Assembly (NCBI GenBank): GCA_016841245.1 | Contig: JAENZN010000028.1 | Location: forward strand, 1 to 43,410 | Direction of reading: 5' to 3' | DNA length: 43,410 bases | DNA from: Syntrophomonas sp. | GTDB taxonomy: Bacteria > Bacillota > Syntrophomonadia > Syntrophomonadales > Syntrophomonadaceae | Shown here: in pieces, positions 7,935 through 16,545 of the stretch | Position numbering within the stretch: the first letter of the stretch is position 1 | How the letters are laid out: every line of letters starts with the position of its first letter | Translations under genes and position numbers: made by a program | The notes under the pieces: generated by a model | What the model saw: the letters and a program-made list of their open reading frames with translations, nothing else | Database searches by the model: none | What the model was told of the DNA's origin: nothing

Positions 7935-8522
7935 CTAATCAGCAATAATCTTCATGCCTTCTTCAAAAGCTTTTAGATTTATATTAATGGCCTTTTCTGG
8001 CACCAAGGCTCGGATGGCACTTTCCATTTCTTTGACTGGCAGTCCGGCAACTGCTGCCAGCACTCCAACCAGCACTACATTGGCGGCCCGTGCATTACCG
8101 CATTGGCCGGCGATTTCTGTAGCATTGATCAATCGAGTATTGGGAATCAAGTTTTGTATTTTATCTACTATATCTTCCGGGTATTTTACCTTGCCACTCA
8201 TCACCGGCAAGGGGTCTACCCTTTCGTCATTTATTATTACCATTCCGTCTGGCTTTATATAATCTAACCAGCGAGCTGCTTCTAATTTTTCGAAAGCCAG
8301 CAATATGTCAGCATCCCCTTTTTTAATTATGGGAGAATATACTTTTTTTCCGTATCTTACCTGGGTAACCACACTGCCGCCCCGCTGAGCCATACCGTGA
8401 ATTTCTGATACCTTAACATCATAGCCCATCTGTACCGCCACATCAGCCAGAATACGGCTGGTCAACAATGTACCCTGTCCACCTACGCCCACTATCAGAA
8501 TATCAGTTACCTGTTTGCTCAT
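7935..8522 (-). CDS. iorB: Indolepyruvate:ferredoxin oxidoreductase, beta subunit
   Basis: This 195-residue protein matches the gamma-type (CoA-side) domain of 2-oxoacid:ferredoxin oxidoreductases. DILIVGVGGQGTLLTSRIL at about 8-26 and SEIHGMAQRGGSV at about 39-51 are the family signatures. With IorA it converts aryl pyruvates plus CoA to aryl-acetyl-CoA, CO2 and reduced ferredoxin; the reaction is reversible. Its ATG follows iorA by 3 bp, with GGAGGT inside the end of iorA, so the two are translationally coupled. A terminator follows directly. Confidence 0.92.
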   Translation of the reverse strand: MSKQVTDILIVGVGGQGTLLTSRILADVAVQMGYDVKVSEIHGMAQRGGSVVTQVRYGKKVYSPIIKKGDADILLAFEKLEAARWLDYIKPDGMVIINDERVDPLPVMSGKVKYPEDIVDKIQNLIPNTRLINATEIAGQCGNARAANVVLVGVLAAVAGLPVKEMESAIRALVPEKAININLKAFEEGMKIIAD

Positions 8523-8525
8523 AAG

Positions 8526-10268
8526 TTATACCTCCAATACCTTTATAGCATCGAATTTGCATATTTGGGGACAGAGACCGCAGCCCACGCAGTTGTTATC
8601 GTTCATAACCGCGATCTTCTCCTCATCCAGGAAATTAATTCCGGTACAGCCAATTCTAATGCAGAGTTTACATCCCGTACAGAGTTCCGGGTCTACATAA
8701 TACTTTACTCCAGACGGTTGTCTTTCTATCAGGGCGCAGGGACGTTTGGCGATAATCACTGAAGGCTCTCGTTTCCCAAGTTCTTCTTTTAAAGCATTCT
8801 GCAGTTCATCCAGTTTCAGCGGGTCAACCACCTGTACGTTCTCTATGCCGACGGACTTGACTAATGCCACCAGGTCCAATTTTCTGGTCGGCTGACTGGT
8901 GATGGTTTTCCCGGTCGCAGGGTGTTCCTGATGCCCGGTCATGGCTGTGGTATCGTTATCCAGTATCAGCACCGTAGAAGTCCCCTGGTTATATACGATA
9001 TCTATCAGCGGAGTAATTCCAGAATGGACAAAGGTAGAATCCCCGATCACTGCTACCATTTTTTCTGCGAACTCTTCCCCCCGGGCCTTTTCCATCCCCA
9101 TGGCCGTGCCAATGCTGGCTCCCATACAGATGGTGGTATCTATCCCATCCAGAGGACTTAAAGCTCCCAGGGTATAGCAGCCAATATCACCTGCTACTAT
9201 TAAGCGCATTTTCCTCAAGGTGTAAAATACTCCCCGGTGCGGGCATCCGGGACAGAGCAGAGGAGGCCGACCGGGTATTTCTTTTACCAATCCATACATG
9301 TCCTCGTTATTTACACCCTTTAACACTTTTTCTATCAATTCCGGGCTGTATTCCCCTAAAAGAGAAAATAATTCCTTCCCTTCCACTTGAATGCCCCAGG
9401 ATTTTATTTGTTCTTCTATTACCGGCTCCAGTTCTTCTATAACTACCAGACGATCCACCTTTTGGGCAAATTCCTTTATTAATGTTTCCGGCAGCGGGTT
9501 AACCATGCCCAACTTGAGTATAGATACTCCGGGCATAGCTTCTTTCACGTACTGATAAGGAACCCCACTGGTGATGATGCCGATCTTGGTATCAGCCAAT
9601 TCTATCCAGTTTAACTCACTGCTTTCCGCATATTCCTTTAGCTCCAGCATGCGTTTTTCAACTTCCACATGCCGGCCCCGGGCATTAGCTGGAAGCATAA
9701 CATATTTGGGAGCGTTCTTTTTATATCCCTTGACCTCATATTCCTCTTTTTCACCGGTTTCCACCATGGTCTGAGAATGGGCCAGACGGGTAGTTATTCT
9801 CAACATGACCGGAGTATCAAATTTTTCACTAATATCAAAGCCCATTTTACAGAATTCCAGAGCTTCCTGGCTGTCCGTAGGTTCGAGAACTGGTATCTTA
9901 GCAAATTTTCCGTAGCCCCGGTTGTCCTGTTCATTCTGAGATGAATGCATTCCCGGGTCATCCGCTGAAACCAGAACTAATCCCCCGTTTACCCCGGTAT
10001 AGGCAAAGGTGTATAAAGGGTCTGCGGCCACGTTCACTCCTACATGTTTCATTGCTACCAGAATCCGGGCCCCTCCAATCGAGGCTCCAATCCCGACTTC
10101 CAGGGCAACTTTTTCATTAGGAGACCATTCAGCATACACACCATCGAATTTTGCAAAGCTGCTTACTATTTCCGTACTGGGAGTACCCGGGTAGGCTGTG
10201 GCTACTGTAGCTCCAGCCTCATAGGCCCCCCTGGCAATAGCTTCATTTCCAATCATCAGTCGTTTCAT
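8526..10268 (-). CDS. iorA: Indolepyruvate:ferredoxin oxidoreductase, alpha subunit
   Basis: This 580-residue protein has full family length. The N-terminal pyrimidine-binding domain includes TAYPGTPSTEI near residue 24. The TPP/Mg site is seen in GDIGCYTLGALSPLDGI and GDSTFVHSG followed by DNDTTAMTGHQEHP. The C-terminus carries two ferredoxin-type 4Fe-4S motifs, CTGCKLCIRIGC and CVGCGLCPQIC. It oxidises indolepyruvate and other aryl pyruvates, or runs in reverse as a reductive carboxylase. GGAGGA lies close upstream of the ATG. The leader has a terminator hairpin only about 28 bp before the start, suggesting attenuation. Upstream genes on the same strand supply an aminotransferase and an aryl-CoA ligase. 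Confidence 0.95.
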   Translation of the reverse strand: MKRLMIGNEAIARGAYEAGATVATAYPGTPSTEIVSSFAKFDGVYAEWSPNEKVALEVGIGASIGGARILVAMKHVGVNVAADPLYTFAYTGVNGGLVLVSADDPGMHSSQNEQDNRGYGKFAKIPVLEPTDSQEALEFCKMGFDISEKFDTPVMLRITTRLAHSQTMVETGEKEEYEVKGYKKNAPKYVMLPANARGRHVEVEKRMLELKEYAESSELNWIELADTKIGIITSGVPYQYVKEAMPGVSILKLGMVNPLPETLIKEFAQKVDRLVVIEELEPVIEEQIKSWGIQVEGKELFSLLGEYSPELIEKVLKGVNNEDMYGLVKEIPGRPPLLCPGCPHRGVFYTLRKMRLIVAGDIGCYTLGALSPLDGIDTTICMGASIGTAMGMEKARGEEFAEKMVAVIGDSTFVHSGITPLIDIVYNQGTSTVLILDNDTTAMTGHQEHPATGKTITSQPTRKLDLVALVKSVGIENVQVVDPLKLDELQNALKEELGKREPSVIIAKRPCALIERQPSGVKYYVDPELCTGCKLCIRIGCTGINFLDEEKIAVMNDNNCVGCGLCPQICKFDAIKVLEV

Positions 10269-10295
10269 GGTATTCCTCCTTAGCCATTATCAAAT

Positions 10296-10324
10296 AAAAA
10301 CCCCTCTTCCAGACGGAGGAGAGG
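10296..10324 (-). terminator. Terminator-like hairpin in the iorA leader
   Basis: On the minus strand CCTCTCCTCC pairs with GGAAGAGGGG around TCTG, followed by TTTTTATTTG. It sits 28 bp upstream of the iorA start, past a plausible -10 (ATTATAAGG near 10336-10344). No T-box, leader peptide or known riboswitch motif is visible, so it may be an unclassified attenuator or a stray terminator of upstream transcription. Confidence 0.55.
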
Positions 10325-10341
10325 TTCCCTGATCCTTATAA

Positions 10342-10440
10342 TAGTGCCTGGTCCAATCTTAACTTTTATATGAATAATACCACAGGTCAGCTCATTATAC
10401 ACTAAGATTAATGGTTGACCGCTTTCGGTGCCAGGCACTA
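10342..10440. repeat. 99-bp element with 10-bp inverted ends
   Basis: TAGTGCCTGG at 10342-10351 and CCAGGCACTA at 10431-10440 are exact inverted repeats. Inside them CCAATCTTA and TAAGATTAATGG extend the stem imperfectly. The layout is that of a small foldback or MITE/REP-like element. GTGCCTGGCAC-type palindromes recur in many Firmicute intergenic regions as I recall; copy number in this genome cannot be judged from one window. Confidence 0.45.
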
Positions 10441-10697
10441 ACTTACTAACTCATTCCGTAAAGTTACCGGATGAATAAGTTAGCAACTCAACTTTAGCAC
10501 TTTACCACTGACAAGTTTTATGCTTTGTCTTAGCAAGGATGGTAAGGCGCTTTACAGCGGCAAATAGCTCAGATAACAAGCATTACGTATGCAGACAATA
10601 TTCCTCCATTTGCTAAATTAAGACCGGCAGACGGCGGGACAAAGCATAATACTCGTCAAGCCGTAGCCGTGACATTATGTTAACTGTGAAAGTTGAA
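10441..10697. repeat. Noncoding region with nested imperfect inverted repeats
   Basis: The 257-bp gap has no gene but several paired segments. CTAACTCATTCCG near 10448 pairs imperfectly with CGGATGAATAAGTTAG near 10469-10484. GACAAGTTTTATGCTTTGTC at 10510-10529 nearly matches the complement of 10638-10657. TCAACTTT near 10488 and AAAGTTGA at about 10689-10696 bracket the whole. It could be a mobile foldback element or a structured RNA. Confidence 0.4.
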
Positions 10698-10701
10698 TAT
10701 G

Positions 10702-11268
10702 TTAGTCTCTGATAGCGTTTCTGCAGTTTCTGAGTTCTTTTTCCCAGTTGACAATAGCGTCACTGATCACCCTGGACATACTATAAACATGAGCCAGACT
10801 GATTACATCTGCTGCAGATGTTGGTTTCCGGTTTTCTCGGTTCCCCACCAGGCCTGTTATGGCAAAATCGCCTACTCTAGGCAGGTTCTTTTGTACCGCC
10901 TTACCCGGCTTGATCGGACCGGTCTTTAGTTTAATCAGCCCTGGCGGTTCATTATTGCCTATCGAAGCGTCTATAGCCACCATATGCCGAAATGGATATT
11001 CAGCTCTGAGGTCCCGCAGCTTGAGTCCAAGATTGCCAGCATGCCATGGTTCCTGCAAAGTCCCCATAACTATAATATCAGCGCTCTGTTCTGCCAGCAT
11101 AGTACCTGTCAAGGGCCCCAGACAATCCAGCAGGTGACGGTCTGAGCCAATACAGATAAATACTGGGGGTTCATCTGCATCATTAAAACTACCCATGAAG
11201 GCGCGGGTTAATACCGACCTGGAATCAGGTTGAGCATAGTGAACAGCAGCGATTAACCTGGAATCCAT
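10702..11268 (-). CDS. yyaC: Sporulation protein YyaC (DUF1256), Gpr-protease-like fold
   Basis: The 188-residue protein shows VFICIGSDRHLLDCLGPLTG at about 36-55, then VMGTLQEPWHAGNLG and VAIDASIGNNEPPG. This is the DUF1256/YyaC pattern, related to germination protease and hydrogenase maturation peptidases. YyaC is made during endospore formation in Bacillus; its exact activity is unclear. Its presence supports a spore-forming host. The ATG lies 4 bp after the hisC stop with GGAGG overlapping it, so it is read as part of the paaK-hisC transcript, although a functional link to that pathway is not obvious. Confidence 0.85.
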   Translation of the reverse strand: MDSRLIAAVHYAQPDSRSVLTRAFMGSFNDADEPPVFICIGSDRHLLDCLGPLTGTMLAEQSADIIVMGTLQEPWHAGNLGLKLRDLRAEYPFRHMVAIDASIGNNEPPGLIKLKTGPIKPGKAVQKNLPRVGDFAITGLVGNRENRKPTSAADVISLAHVYSMSRVISDAIVNWEKELRNCRNAIRD

Positions 11269-11271
11269 TAA

Positions 11272-12375
11272 TTATGCCTCCAAAATATCCTGCAGGGCTT
11301 TGATAAAGCGCTGATTTTCAGAAGGACTCCCCACCGTTACCCTGATATAGGTGGGATAGCCAAAAATATCTCCGGTTCTGATAATAACACCTTTAAGCAT
11401 AAGCTGCTTAAATACTTCCTGACAGTCCCGGCTGGTATCCACAAAGATATAATTTGCTTCGGTAGGTACGTATTTTAGTCCCATTTTTTCGAATTCTTTA
11501 TATAGATAAGCCTTACCCTCCGAATTCAGCTTCTGACTGGCCTCCACGTGGTCGTTATCATCCAATGCCGCCAGAGCAGCGATCTGGGCTAAGAGATTTA
11601 CATTAAAGGGCTCGGTGACCCGCTCTACCGCGGCCACGATTTCCGGGGCAGTTGCCATATAACCTATGCGCAGCCCAGCCAGGCCATATATTTTGGAAAA
11701 GGTGCGCGATACTATTACATTCCTGCCCTGCTGCAGATAATCCATTCCATTGGGAAAATCCGGACACTCTACATATTCAAAGTAGGCCTCGTCAAAGACT
11801 ACTATCACGTCATCCGGCACCCGGGCCATGAATTCATCTGCTTCTGCTCTGCTCACAGCAGCACCGGTGGGGTTATTGGGATTACACAGATAAATGATTT
11901 TGGTTTTATCGTTAATTGCAGCTGCCATAGCCGTTAGATCGTGTCTGAAGTCTATAAGCGGAACAGCAATACATTTAGCTCCCATAATGGTGGCAGTAAA
12001 TTCATATTCCGAGAAAGAGGGCAAACCAAAGATAACCTCATCTCCCCTGTTAATGAAGGTTTCCACCAGCAGTTTCAATAACTCATCAGAACCATTGCCA
12101 ACTAGCAGCTGATTATCTTGAACACCTAAAAACGAGGCTAGTCGCTGCTTGAGATAATAACAATTGGCATCAGGATAAAAGTGCATCATGTTCAGTGAAT
12201 CTCTAAGTGCCTCTATAGCCCGCGGAGAAGGTCCCAGGGGATTTTCATTGGAAGCCATTTTAATTATATCTTCCAGACCCAATTCTCTCTTCACTTCTTC
12301 GATGGGTTTTCCGGGAGTATAAGGTTTCAAATCGAATATTTCGGCTCTGGCCTGTTTTTTAATAAAGTCGCTCAT
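11272..12375 (-). CDS. hisC: HisC-type aminotransferase (histidinol-phosphate or aromatic)
   Basis: This 367-residue fold-type I PLP enzyme shows ASNENPLGPSP at 41-51, NPNNPTG at 165-171, DEAY at 195-198 and the PLP lysine K228 in SRTFSKIYGLAGLRIGY. That is the HisC pattern. HisC enzymes often also transaminate aromatic amino acids. No other his genes are present, and the neighbours are paaK and ior, so I infer that its main job here is interconverting aryl pyruvates with phenylalanine, tyrosine or tryptophan. It starts 4 bp after the paaK stop, with GGAGGG upstream. Confidence 0.88.
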   Translation of the reverse strand: MSDFIKKQARAEIFDLKPYTPGKPIEEVKRELGLEDIIKMASNENPLGPSPRAIEALRDSLNMMHFYPDANCYYLKQRLASFLGVQDNQLLVGNGSDELLKLLVETFINRGDEVIFGLPSFSEYEFTATIMGAKCIAVPLIDFRHDLTAMAAAINDKTKIIYLCNPNNPTGAAVSRAEADEFMARVPDDVIVVFDEAYFEYVECPDFPNGMDYLQQGRNVIVSRTFSKIYGLAGLRIGYMATAPEIVAAVERVTEPFNVNLLAQIAALAALDDNDHVEASQKLNSEGKAYLYKEFEKMGLKYVPTEANYIFVDTSRDCQEVFKQLMLKGVIIRTGDIFGYPTYIRVTVGSPSENQRFIKALQDILEA

Positions 12376-12378
12376 AGC

Positions 12379-13698
12379 TTATCCCTCCTGCTTTTCCTGA
12401 TTGCGTAGATCTATTACTCTTTTGGCTTTGCCTGCACTTCTTTCAAGGCTGAACGGTTCCACAAATTTTAGTTTGGGATTAAGGGACAGGGTTTTATATA
12501 ACTGCTGACTGAGTCTGCGTTCAATAGCCTCTATTTCACCGTAATTGTCTGAGAATATCTTCTCGGATACTTCTACCTGAATTTCTATATCTTCTAAATA
12601 GCCCTTATTATAGCGAATAATTTGATAATGAGGTGAGAGCCCTTCTATATTCATGAGGACACTCTCTATCTGGGAGGGAAATACATTAACTCCCCTGATA
12701 ACCATCATATCATCGGTACGGCCTGCTAGCTTACTGATCCTGGCGGTGGTTCTGCCGCATTCACAAGGTTCATAAGTTATAGAACTGATATCCTTACTGC
12801 GATATCTTATTACTGGTATGGCTTCCCGGCACAGGGTAGTAATTACTACCTCTCCTTTTTCTCCTGGTTTAACCGGCTCCAGGGTTTGGGGATTTATTAT
12901 TTCGGTAATATAATAATCTTCCGCCACATGCTGTCCATTGATCAGATGGCACTCACCTGCAAAGCCCGGACCGCCCGCTTCACTGAGTCCATAATTGTCG
13001 GTAGCCAGCATACCCCACATTTCCTCGATCTGTTTCCGGTATTCTTCGGAAAATGCTTCTCCGCCGAAAAGCCCGATTCTCACCTTAAGATCCTCCCTGG
13101 GATTGATACCCATATTAAGAGCGACTTCACCCAGATGCAGGGCATAGGTGGGAGTACTTACCAGAGTCGTAGTCCCAAAATCTTTCATGACCATCAACTG
13201 CTTTTCAGAGTTTCCGCCGGATATGGGAATAACCGTAGCACCTACCCGCTCCATCCCATACTGCAGTCCATGGGCCCCGGTAAACAGACCGTAACCAAAA
13301 GCTATCTGAGTAACATCCGAAGAATCCACCCCGGTCATACTGATCATACGAGCCAGCAGTTCTGTCCATATTTCCATATCCTTGCGGGTTAAACCTACCA
13401 CAGTCAATTTCCCGGTGGTACCTGAGGATGCATGCAGCCTGATTACTTTATCCATAGGAGCTGAAAACATTCCAAAGGGATAATTGGCTCTAAAATCTTC
13501 TTTACTGGTAAAGGGCAATTTTCGGATATCTTCCAGTTTGGTTAAATCTCCCGGTTTAAACCCTACCGCATCGAATTTGCCGCGGTAAAGTGGTGAATGC
13601 TCATAAACATATTCCAGAGTTTCCTTCAATCTCTTTAATTGCAGTTCTTCCATCTTTTCTCGGGGCATACATTCTATTTCTTTATTCCAGACAGCCAT
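12379..13698 (-). CDS. paaK: Phenylacetate-CoA ligase (aryl-acetate activating)
   Basis: The 439-residue adenylate-forming ligase has the length and signatures of PaaK: PLYRGKFD near 36, the ATP loop SSGTTGK at 91-97, DNYGLSEAGGPGFAGEC near 235-250 and RTDDMMVIRGVNVFPSQIE near the C-terminus. It forms phenylacetyl-CoA (or indoleacetyl-CoA) from acid, CoA and ATP with release of AMP; it could also run towards ATP. No phenylacetyl-CoA epoxidase genes follow, in line with an anaerobe. With IorAB and the aminotransferase it makes a path between aryl acetates and aromatic amino acids. Confidence 0.9.
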   Translation of the reverse strand: MAVWNKEIECMPREKMEELQLKRLKETLEYVYEHSPLYRGKFDAVGFKPGDLTKLEDIRKLPFTSKEDFRANYPFGMFSAPMDKVIRLHASSGTTGKLTVVGLTRKDMEIWTELLARMISMTGVDSSDVTQIAFGYGLFTGAHGLQYGMERVGATVIPISGGNSEKQLMVMKDFGTTTLVSTPTYALHLGEVALNMGINPREDLKVRIGLFGGEAFSEEYRKQIEEMWGMLATDNYGLSEAGGPGFAGECHLINGQHVAEDYYITEIINPQTLEPVKPGEKGEVVITTLCREAIPVIRYRSKDISSITYEPCECGRTTARISKLAGRTDDMMVIRGVNVFPSQIESVLMNIEGLSPHYQIIRYNKGYLEDIEIQVEVSEKIFSDNYGEIEAIERRLSQQLYKTLSLNPKLKFVEPFSLERSAGKAKRVIDLRNQEKQEG

Positions 13699-13774
13699 AT
13701 CATTCTCTCCTATCCTGTTTTCTATCCCTGAATAGCATAAATCTAAAATCTCCTTAGTTTATTACCTTACCTGA

Positions 13775-15322
13775 TTATGCAGCTGAAGAGCTTTCTTTGT
13801 TATAGATCCGGTCTATATGTTCAGCCGGGTAAGACCTGCTAATAATACTTACCAGTGGTACTACTCCTAATGGTATTATCATGGCCAGGGAGCCAAAGAA
13901 GGGAGTACCCCACTTGGTTAATAATCCCATAATATCGCTGCTAATGAATGAGGGGCTGGTATTTATTATTAAATAACCCCCTACCGCGATAACAAGACCG
14001 GTTATCATCCCTGCCCATGCACCTGCCCGGGTAGTTGCCGGCCAGAAAAGACCATAGATATATGGTGCCAGGAATGAACCTGCCACTGCTCCCCAGGAAA
14101 GGGCCATCAAGGTTAATATTATTCCCGGAGGGTTTAAGGCCACATAAAGGCAGAACCCAATAAAGGCAATACATAAAAACCGCATCAGGCTCATCGTGGC
14201 TTTTTCACCCAGGTCTTTTTTAACCGCTCCTTTTATCAGATCAATACTGACTGATGAACTGGCGGTTAATACCAGTGATGATAAGGTTGACATAGATGCT
14301 GACAGTACCAATATCAAAATCAGCACTCCGACCAGCGGCGGGAGGGTCTGCCCTATGATGGTGGGCATAATTAAATCCGGTGTGGCGGTACCATTAAATA
14401 CCGGTAATTCGCTAAAAAACAAATGTCCGGTGGACCCCACATAATAAGCTCCCATGGTTATTATCAAAGAAAAGATAGTCGATACCCAGGTAGCTACCGG
14501 TATAACCTGTTCGTTTTTTATTCCATAAAATTTCTGCACCATCTGGGGGAGACCCCAGGTACCCAGACTGGTTAGAATAATAAGTGATATCAAACCCACC
14601 CAGCCTATTGAAGATGAGGGCGTTATCAATCCCGGGTCAATGGCTTTTAGAGCTGCAAATCCATGGGCAAAGCCATTAACCACCTCATGTCCCATCACAA
14701 AATATACCATTAAGACTACTCCGACTATCATTATCAATCCCTGTACAAAATCTACCAGAGCTACCGCCATATACCCCCCCAGAACCAGGTATAGACCGGC
14801 CAGCAGCGCCATTATGGACAGAGCCAGCACATAGGGTATACCAAAAATCTGTTCAAACAAATAGCTTAAACCCATAAATACCGAGGCGGCATAAGGAACA
14901 AAAAATATAAATATAATTAAACTGGAAATAATTTTCATACTGGAAGAATCATACCTGTTTTCTAAGAATGAAGGCATGGTTAAGACATTGAGCCTGCTGG
15001 TCATTTCTCGGGTTTTTTGGCCTAAAATGCGCCAGGCCAAATAGGTCCCGATTATACTGTTGCCCAGGGCTATCAAGAGGGCGGACATTCCGTATCCCCA
15101 TCCGACCTTACCAGCAAATCCAATTAAAAGAACTGCGGAAAAATATGTGGTTCCATATGAAAAAGCGGACATCCATGGACCAACGGCCCGGTTTCCTACC
15201 ACGAAGTCATTAACTGTATTAGTTTTACTGCGGGTGTAGAAGCTCAAACCGATAATAACGGCAAAAAAACACACCAGCATAGCAATCTTAGCGAACAACA
15301 ATTCTACCATCCTCCCGTACAA
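13775..15322 (-). CDS. Sodium:solute symporter (SSS family)
   Basis: About 515 residues with 13 hydrophobic segments, typical of the SSS/PutP family. The family sequences near TM1-2 (VGNRAVGPWMSAFSYGTTYFSA) and SASMSTLSSLVLTASSS in the middle are clear; the latter contributes to the second sodium site. The substrate is not fixed by sequence. Its place directly before paaK suggests an aryl acid or an amino acid (inference). The start is unsure: TTG at 15322 or ATG at 15310 sits on or next to GGGAGG, whereas a TTG nine bases after it (about 15301) would have normal spacing. Confidence 0.88.
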   Translation of the reverse strand: MYGRMVELLFAKIAMLVCFFAVIIGLSFYTRSKTNTVNDFVVGNRAVGPWMSAFSYGTTYFSAVLLIGFAGKVGWGYGMSALLIALGNSIIGTYLAWRILGQKTREMTSRLNVLTMPSFLENRYDSSSMKIISSLIIFIFFVPYAASVFMGLSYLFEQIFGIPYVLALSIMALLAGLYLVLGGYMAVALVDFVQGLIMIVGVVLMVYFVMGHEVVNGFAHGFAALKAIDPGLITPSSSIGWVGLISLIILTSLGTWGLPQMVQKFYGIKNEQVIPVATWVSTIFSLIITMGAYYVGSTGHLFFSELPVFNGTATPDLIMPTIIGQTLPPLVGVLILILVLSASMSTLSSLVLTASSSVSIDLIKGAVKKDLGEKATMSLMRFLCIAFIGFCLYVALNPPGIILTLMALSWGAVAGSFLAPYIYGLFWPATTRAGAWAGMITGLVIAVGGYLIINTSPSFISSDIMGLLTKWGTPFFGSLAMIIPLGVVPLVSIISRSYPAEHIDRIYNKESSSAA

Positions 15323-15361
15323 CCGTAAACTTCATGTTTAATTATTGGCTAAACTACCGTA

Positions 15362-16192
15362 CTACCTCAACATTTCCTTTATAAACTGAGGTAAGATGAA
15401 TGCGCCTTTATGTACATATTCATTATAATATTTTAAACCATTTATCTGCTTTTTGTCACCAGCAATTCTTTCCGGATCCCATTTTTTACTGCCCACAGTG
15501 AATGACCAGGGCCCTGCCGTATAGGTAACTATAGGTGCCAGGCAGACCTTAACCGTATCAAAAACCGAACTCAAGTTTTCAAAGACATTGACAAAGAGAT
15601 CCTGGTAAAATATCGGGGATTCAGACTGTACTGCTATCATGCCGTCGGTATTCAGCCGATTATATACATCTAAATAGAATTCTTTACTGTATAGTTGTAC
15701 TGCGGGGCCTATGGGGTCAGACGAATCTATGATGACCATATCGTAATGCTCTTCGGTATTCTGAACGAATTTGATACCATCCTCAATGTACAGGTTTAAC
15801 CTTGGATCTTGAAAAGAGCAGGCCATAGTTGGCAGATAAATCTTGCTGTTTTCCACCACCCGGCTATCAATCTCTACCAGATCAACCTGCAGGACGGCGT
15901 CGTGCTTCAGTACTTCTCGGGCCGTTCCTCCATCTCCCCCGCCGATGATTAAAACCTTCTCCGGATGGGGGTGTGAATTCATTGCGGTATGAACTATCAT
16001 CTCATGGTAAATGAATTCATCCATTTCACTAACCTGTATATTTCCATCCAGCACTAAAGCTTTACCGCATTCAACTGTATCTATGATCGCCAGTTCCTGA
16101 TATTGTGTTTTTTCGGCGTGTAATACCTGTTTGACTTTCCACTGCACCCCATAGCCTGAAGTGTGTTTTTCATAAAACCATATTTGATTCAT
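15362..16192 (-). CDS. speE: Spermidine synthase (polyamine aminopropyltransferase)
   Basis: This 276-residue protein transfers the aminopropyl group from decarboxylated S-adenosylmethionine to putrescine or a similar diamine. LIIGGGDGGTAREVLKH begins at 81, the acidic VEID near 107-110 binds the ribose, and IIDSSDPIGPA at 154-164 contains the catalytic aspartate region. Length is normal. AGGAGG precedes the ATG. No speD or speA is in view, so the source of substrate lies elsewhere. It may use a different diamine. Confidence 0.93.
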   Translation of the reverse strand: MNQIWFYEKHTSGYGVQWKVKQVLHAEKTQYQELAIIDTVECGKALVLDGNIQVSEMDEFIYHEMIVHTAMNSHPHPEKVLIIGGGDGGTAREVLKHDAVLQVDLVEIDSRVVENSKIYLPTMACSFQDPRLNLYIEDGIKFVQNTEEHYDMVIIDSSDPIGPAVQLYSKEFYLDVYNRLNTDGMIAVQSESPIFYQDLFVNVFENLSSVFDTVKVCLAPIVTYTAGPWSFTVGSKKWDPERIAGDKKQINGLKYYNEYVHKGAFILPQFIKEMLR

Positions 16193-16221
16193 AACTGGTA
16201 TTCCTCCTTTGAACAGCCTGT

Positions 16222-16545
16222 TTATCTTACACCATCTTTAAATTTCTCATTTATCAATTCCTCAATCATAGTTTGATTTTCTTCCAGCGAAAGAAGGTTT
16301 TTGAAATCAACGTTTAACAGAGTTGCTTTAATAATCTGGTCTATCTCTTCATCCCCCTGACCCGGCTTCCACTGTTTTAACAGGTCAATGAAATTCGGCT
16401 TATCTTTCTTAATCAAAACCAGTTCCAGGAGATCTAACAGAAACTTCATCTCATCTACTGTAATCCGCCCTCGTATGCCCAGATCGGCGATAAGACTGGC
16501 GGTCTCGTCATATATTCTTATGATGTCCTCATCGCCTGCACTCAT
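16222..16545 (-). CDS. Unknown small acidic, helical protein
   Basis: The 107-residue product is rich in acidic and leucine residues and predicted helical throughout, with no membrane segment. I do not recognise a family. Its ATG overlaps the stop of the DnaB-like gene (TAATG), a sign of translational coupling, and speE follows 29 bp later. The tight link to the helicase suggests it could be a partner of that protein, but nothing in the sequence shows it. Confidence 0.6.
   Translation of the reverse strand: MSAGDEDIIRIYDETASLIADLGIRGRITVDEMKFLLDLLELVLIKKDKPNFIDLLKQWKPGQGDEEIDQIIKATLLNVDFKNLLSLEENQTMIEELINEKFKDGVR

Noticed and set aside
10281-10340. Second T-box, upstream of iorA
   Set aside because: There is a terminator but no GGGTGGTACC core, no Stem I motifs and too short a leader.
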